A DNA stretch of 32,259 nt from a virus. Below the pieces are notes generated by a model. The model was not told the origin of the DNA, did no database searches, and was given only the letters and a program-made list of their open reading frames with translations. The DNA lies in the IMG/VR virus record IMGVR_UViG_3300030106_005554, positions 5,352 through 37,610 of that record; one strand, 5' to 3'. A program made the position numbers and the translations under genes. Positions 29,995 to 32,259 of this stretch are shown here, in pieces (position 1 is the stretch's first letter; every line of letters starts with the position of its first letter).

Positions 29995-30038
29995 GGCGGG
30001 CTAGTCTTTTTCGAGAACGGGGCTAGCTCGCCCTTTTA
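29995..30038 (+). terminator. Intrinsic terminator
   Basis: GGCGGGCTAG (29995-30004) pairs with CTAGCTCGCC (30023-30032) with one G-U pair, followed by CTTTTAT. It closes the P14 unit. Confidence 0.8.
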
Positions 30039-30063
30039 TAAAACAGTATCAGGAGACACAGTT

Positions 30064-30189
30064 ATGAACGATGACACGATTGCATTGGAAGACCTTGAAA
30101 ATTATTGGTTTGAAAGTCCGGAGTGGGAAGAAGAATACCATGCTTCACTAGAGGATTTAGAAAGCTGGGAATGGGAAGAAGTCACCTAG
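30064..30189 (+). CDS. Very acidic micro-protein, 41 aa
   Basis: AGGAGACACAGTT before the ATG. 16 of 41 residues are Asp or Glu, with no Lys or Arg and four Trp (ENYWFESPEWEEEYHASLED, LESWEWEEVT). The profile again suggests a DNA or RNA mimic, or an inhibitor of a basic partner. No clear promoter is seen after the terminator 26 nt upstream, so expression may depend on read-through or on a weak TTTTATAAA. The copy 6 cassette follows at once. Confidence 0.6.
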   Translation: MNDDTIALEDLENYWFESPEWEEEYHASLEDLESWEWEEVT

Positions 30190-30197
30190 GTGGCGAA

Positions 30198-30275
30198 GCC
30201 TGCCATATTGGCAGGCCAGCCCGGTCTGGAGAATTTCCAGCGTGGGCGGGAGCCGTTGTTGAGACTCAGTCTCAT
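30198..30275 (+). repeat. Hairpin/palindrome cassette, copy 6 (most complete)
   Basis: GCCTGCCA-TAT-TGGCAGGC (perfect 8-bp stem, 30198-30216), CCAGCCCGGTCTGG (30216-30229), a second CCAGCGTGGGCGGG (30237-30250), then TTGAGACTCAGTCTCAT (30259-30275), whose core TGAGACTCAGTCTCA is a perfect 7-1-7 palindrome. It ends 35 nt before the P15 -35. Confidence 0.78.
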
Positions 30276-30310
30276 TAAGAAAATAATTCAGGATTTATTA
30301 AAGTTTTCGC

Positions 30311-30338
30311 TTGACTCTGGTCGATAATATAGTATACT
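30311..30338 (+). promoter_or_regulatory. Array promoter P15
   Basis: TTGACT, 16-nt spacer CTGGTCGATAATATAG, TATACT, preceded by TTAAAGTTTTCGC. Confidence 0.85.
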
Positions 30339-30366
30339 ATTAGTATAAACCATGAAAGGGAAAATT

Positions 30367-30768
30367 ATGATTGACCGCAACCGGCGTGTATACGTCTATT
30401 ACAATCTTCACCGTAAAATTTGGAGTGTCCGACAATCGGGCAACCGCGTAGAGCATCATAAAAATATCTGTTTGCGTGATGTCCGTTATCTAGTACAACC
30501 GGCAGGCCGCAAGCGTGTAATAAAATCAGGCGTGAAAAATGTTCACGCAGGCCTATCCGGTTATATGGTTGACAGCGTACCCGTTCCCGTTGTCAGTTTC
30601 GACGTTACCTACAATCCATTTAAGTATAAAACATTTGTTAACACAGAAGACCACGAACCGCAAGATTGGTCAGAGTTCGCCTACCTATCATCGGGCAAGG
30701 GTTGGAAAAATGTAGAAGCTATATTTACTAGAGAATATTTTTCAGAAAATACTAAAGTTTCCGCTTGA
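30367..30768 (+). CDS. Basic protein, 133 aa, unknown (recurrent in phages)
   Basis: The start at 30367 was chosen because GAAAGGGAAAATT then ATG is the standard leader of this region; an ATG 15 nt earlier would contain the ribosome site. The protein is basic and beta-rich (RVYVYYNLHRKIWSVRQSGN, EHHKNICLRDVRYLVQPAGR, KRVIKSGVKNVHAGLSGYMV). I recall similar proteins in other phages, always without known function. Its stop codon TGA is part of the next TTGACA -35 box, showing how tightly units are packed. Confidence 0.75.
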   Translation: MIDRNRRVYVYYNLHRKIWSVRQSGNRVEHHKNICLRDVRYLVQPAGRKRVIKSGVKNVHAGLSGYMVDSVPVPVVSFDVTYNPFKYKTFVNTEDHEPQDWSEFAYLSSGKGWKNVEAIFTREYFSENTKVSA

Positions 30769-30792
30769 CAACGCCGATATATATAGTATAAT
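30765..30792 (+). promoter_or_regulatory. Array promoter P16
   Basis: TTGACA (its TGA is the stop of the previous gene), 16-nt spacer ACGCCGATATATATAG, TATAAT, preceded by CTAAAGTTTCCGC. Confidence 0.88.
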
Positions 30793-30819
30793 GTTAGAGT
30801 ATCACACAAAGGAAATAAC

Positions 30820-31605
30820 ATGCTAAAATTCAGTAACGCAAACGCAAAAACCAAAGCACTCGCCAACGATTCAGAACTCGCAGAATATTTGACTGACAAG
30901 CGTAAAATCTATTCGCTTGACTTGCTATCAGGCCATTCGTGTCCATTCGCTCACGAGTGTCATTCTAAGGCCGTAGAATTATCCAACGGCAAGCGTAAAA
31001 TCAAGGACGGCAAACATACAAAGTTTCGTTGTTTCTCAGCGTCGCAAGAAGTGCAGTATACCAACGTGTACAATTTAAGGCGACACAATTTTGAGTTGTT
31101 AGCCAATGCACATCATTCAGACATGGTAAAAATCATCGACGATTCATTACCACCTAATGCAGGTATTGTTCGCATCCACGTTGCAGGTGATTTCTTCAAT
31201 CAGGAATATATGCACGCATGGTATACCGTCGCGCTGTTGAATCCCAATACGTTATTCTACGCTTACACCAAGTCGCTAAAATATTTACTCAGCGTTACAG
31301 AGTTTCCTATCCTACACAATTTTGTTTTGACCGCCTCATACGGTGGGCGTGATGACCATATGATTGACGAGTTCAATCTACGTTATGCTAAGGTTGTATT
31401 CAGCGAAGCAGAGGCAGCAGAGTTGGGGTTAGAGATTGACCACGATGACAGTCACGCAGCGAAGCCATCATTACGAGACCAAAGTTTCGCATTGCTCATT
31501 CACGGCACACAGCCAAAGGGCAGCGAAGCATCAACCGCACTTAGAGAGCTTAAAGGCAAGGGCTCATATTCACGAAAGACAAGTTCACTGGAGGTAGTAA
31601 AATGA
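30820..31605 (+). CDS. gp88-family phage protein
   Basis: 261 aa. It matches the family named after mycobacteriophage gene product 88: LDLLSGHSCPFAHECHSKAV (Cys-x5-Cys), the KFRCFSASQEV segment, RIHVAGDFFNQEYMHAWY, and LFYAYTKSL. The Cys positions (SCPFAHEC and KFRCFSA) suggest a metal or iron-sulphur site, and the HVAGDFF..EY....W pattern recalls a TIM-barrel strand of radical-SAM-like proteins; this is inference. The family is widespread in phages and has no proven function that I know. It opens the last unit under P16. Confidence 0.75.
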   Translation: MLKFSNANAKTKALANDSELAEYLTDKRKIYSLDLLSGHSCPFAHECHSKAVELSNGKRKIKDGKHTKFRCFSASQEVQYTNVYNLRRHNFELLANAHHSDMVKIIDDSLPPNAGIVRIHVAGDFFNQEYMHAWYTVALLNPNTLFYAYTKSLKYLLSVTEFPILHNFVLTASYGGRDDHMIDEFNLRYAKVVFSEAEAAELGLEIDHDDSHAAKPSLRDQSFALLIHGTQPKGSEASTALRELKGKGSYSRKTSSLEVVK

Positions 31606-31627
31606 TTTAGTAAAAGGAAATTTGCCT

Positions 31628-31714
31628 ATGTTGCATTTAATAGTTGTTGTCCTAGCCTATTGGTGGGCAGCGGATTACTTAGACAAAAACGATAATGGAG
31701 AATTATTGAGATGA
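31628..31714 (+). CDS. Membrane micropeptide, 28 aa (similar to the one at 27568)
   Basis: AAAAGGAAATTTGCCT before the ATG. The span LHLIVVVLAYWWAADYL is followed by an acidic tail (DKNDNGELLR). It shares LIVV, A-x-DY and KN with the 21-aa ORF at 27568. It overlaps the next gene by 4 nt (ATGA). Function unknown. Confidence 0.6.
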   Translation: MLHLIVVVLAYWWAADYLDKNDNGELLR

Positions 31715-32001
31715 TTAAAGTTGGAAATAAAGTTCGCTTCACTTACTTAAAAGAAGCACAAAAGGGATTAGTCAACGGAATCCTTACAACAGATTACGCC
31801 GCTAAAGCGGAAAACTATAAAGGTAAGGTTGTTGAAATTCGCTCCCTTAAAGAGCATCCCGTGTCTAGAGAGACGTTGCGTTATGGCAACATCAAGGGCG
31901 ACAGGTCAGAGAACCTTGTCACCGTTGAACTCAAAGACGGGGACACCAAAGCGTTCTACGATGGGCGCATGGTGAATCTCAAGGTTAGGAAATATTCCTA
32001 G
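31711..32001 (+). CDS. Small beta-barrel-like phage protein, 96 aa
   Basis: ATG overlaps the upstream stop; GGAG stands upstream. The pattern GKVVEIRSLKEHPVSRETLR, then SENLVTVELKDGDTKAFYDG-RMV, recurs in small proteins of many phages (G.V..IRD....P...ET......RS..L.TV....G..KAFYDGRMV). It reads as an SH3-like barrel. Function unknown. The unit ends at the terminator directly after the stop. Confidence 0.73.
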   Translation: MIKVGNKVRFTYLKEAQKGLVNGILTTDYAAKAENYKGKVVEIRSLKEHPVSRETLRYGNIKGDRSENLVTVELKDGDTKAFYDGRMVNLKVRKYS

Positions 32002-32008
32002 CCGGAGG

Positions 32009-32061
32009 GCGGCAAAGGGGGTTCGGTCATATGGCCTTTACCCCCGCCGCTTTTCATTTTT
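32009..32061 (+). terminator. Strong intrinsic terminator
   Basis: GCGGC (32009-32013) and GGGGGT (32017-32022) pair with ACCCCC (32040-32045) and GCCGC (32046-32050), with an AAA bulge, followed by TTTTCATTTTT. Confidence 0.88.
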
Positions 32062-32149
32062 AACACATGGGACTAGCTAGCAACTCAGTGAACTTAATCC
32101 ATTACTCAGAGGTTGCCGCGTATGCAGGTTTTGGATTGTCCCTTTTTTT

Positions 32150-32225
32150 CTGCCAAAATGGCAGTCCAGCCCAGTGTGGAGTTTCCAGCCCAGTCTGGCC
32201 CTTATTGATATTGAGTCTCAGTATC
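32150..32225 (+). repeat. Hairpin/palindrome cassette, copy 7 (variant end)
   Basis: CTGCCA-AAA-TGGCAG (32150-32164), CCAGCCCAGTGTGG (32166-32179), CCAGCCCAGTCTGG (32185-32198), then GATATTGAGTCTCAGTATC (32207-32225), a 9-1-9 palindrome with one mismatch that agrees with the classic E. coli Fur box GATAATGATAATCATTATC at 14 of 19 positions. Confidence 0.72.
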
Positions 32226-32259
32226 ATCTAATCTATCCTAGTATAGTAATTTAGTAATA

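Noticed and set aside
32067-32231. ORF of 54 codons starting MGLASNSVNL
   Set aside because: It has no ribosome site, follows a terminator and reads straight through cassette copy 7; it is probably chance.
1-32259. tRNA genes, CRISPR arrays, insertion sequences, diversity-generating retroelement
   Set aside because: No tRNA T-arm with acceptor pairing, no regular spacer-repeat array, no transposase and no reverse transcriptase were found by reading.

Overview
The window is part of the genome of a tailed bacteriophage (Caudoviricetes). The evidence is a block of recognisable virion genes (large terminase, portal, prohead protease/scaffold, HK97-type capsid candidate, fibre proteins) facing a dense block of very small phage-type genes. 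No integrase, tRNA, CRISPR array or host gene is visible. The host cannot be identified. GC content is moderate to low, and the strong TTGACA/TATAAT promoters fit an ordinary bacterial sigma-70 RNA polymerase. No DNA polymerase, helicase or lysis gene is seen, so the genome continues beyond the window.

Left part (1-20741, all minus strand, transcribed leftward): the order of transcription is a 54-aa protein, a fibre-like protein, a sigma-region-2-like protein, a putative small terminase, GDP-mannose 4,6-dehydratase, a small unknown, an HNH nuclease, an ERCC4-type nuclease, a ClpP-like protease, the large terminase, the portal, a prohead protease fused to a scaffold (with a nested in-frame scaffold start), a small capsid-associated protein, the major capsid protein, an intrinsic terminator, and then three adhesion/fibre genes and a striking virion-associated protein joining a vWA-like MIDAS domain, a Calx-beta domain and a matrixin-type zinc protease. 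The last fibre gene runs off the left edge. Most genes overlap or nearly touch. A GTGTATAA-type box recurs in four longer gaps and may be the late promoter.

Centre (20742-22865): a divergent intergenic region, a plus-strand promoter, a ~320-nt leader with several nested hairpins, and a 474-aa composite nuclease that joins an HNH_3-like module, an HTH, a GIY-YIG-like module and a second zinc-binding HNH module.

Right part (22866-32259, all plus strand): about 30 small genes (21-261 aa), driven by at least fifteen close copies of one promoter (TAAAG..CTTGACA-N16/17-TATAAT with a conserved CGATA in the spacer). This is the layout of a phage early, host-takeover region. It encodes eight single-membrane-span micropeptides (two apparent paralogous pairs), two extremely acidic DNA-mimic-like proteins, an RMF/CrpP-like protein, a gp88-family protein and several common but uncharacterised phage proteins. 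Seven copies of a hairpin cassette (CTGCCA..TGGCAG, CCAG..CTGG, then a Fur-box-like TGAGACTnAGTCTCA palindrome) separate transcription units. One promoter drives no ORF; instead it precedes a ~150-nt region that can fold into a closed multi-branch RNA, the best candidate here for an undescribed element.
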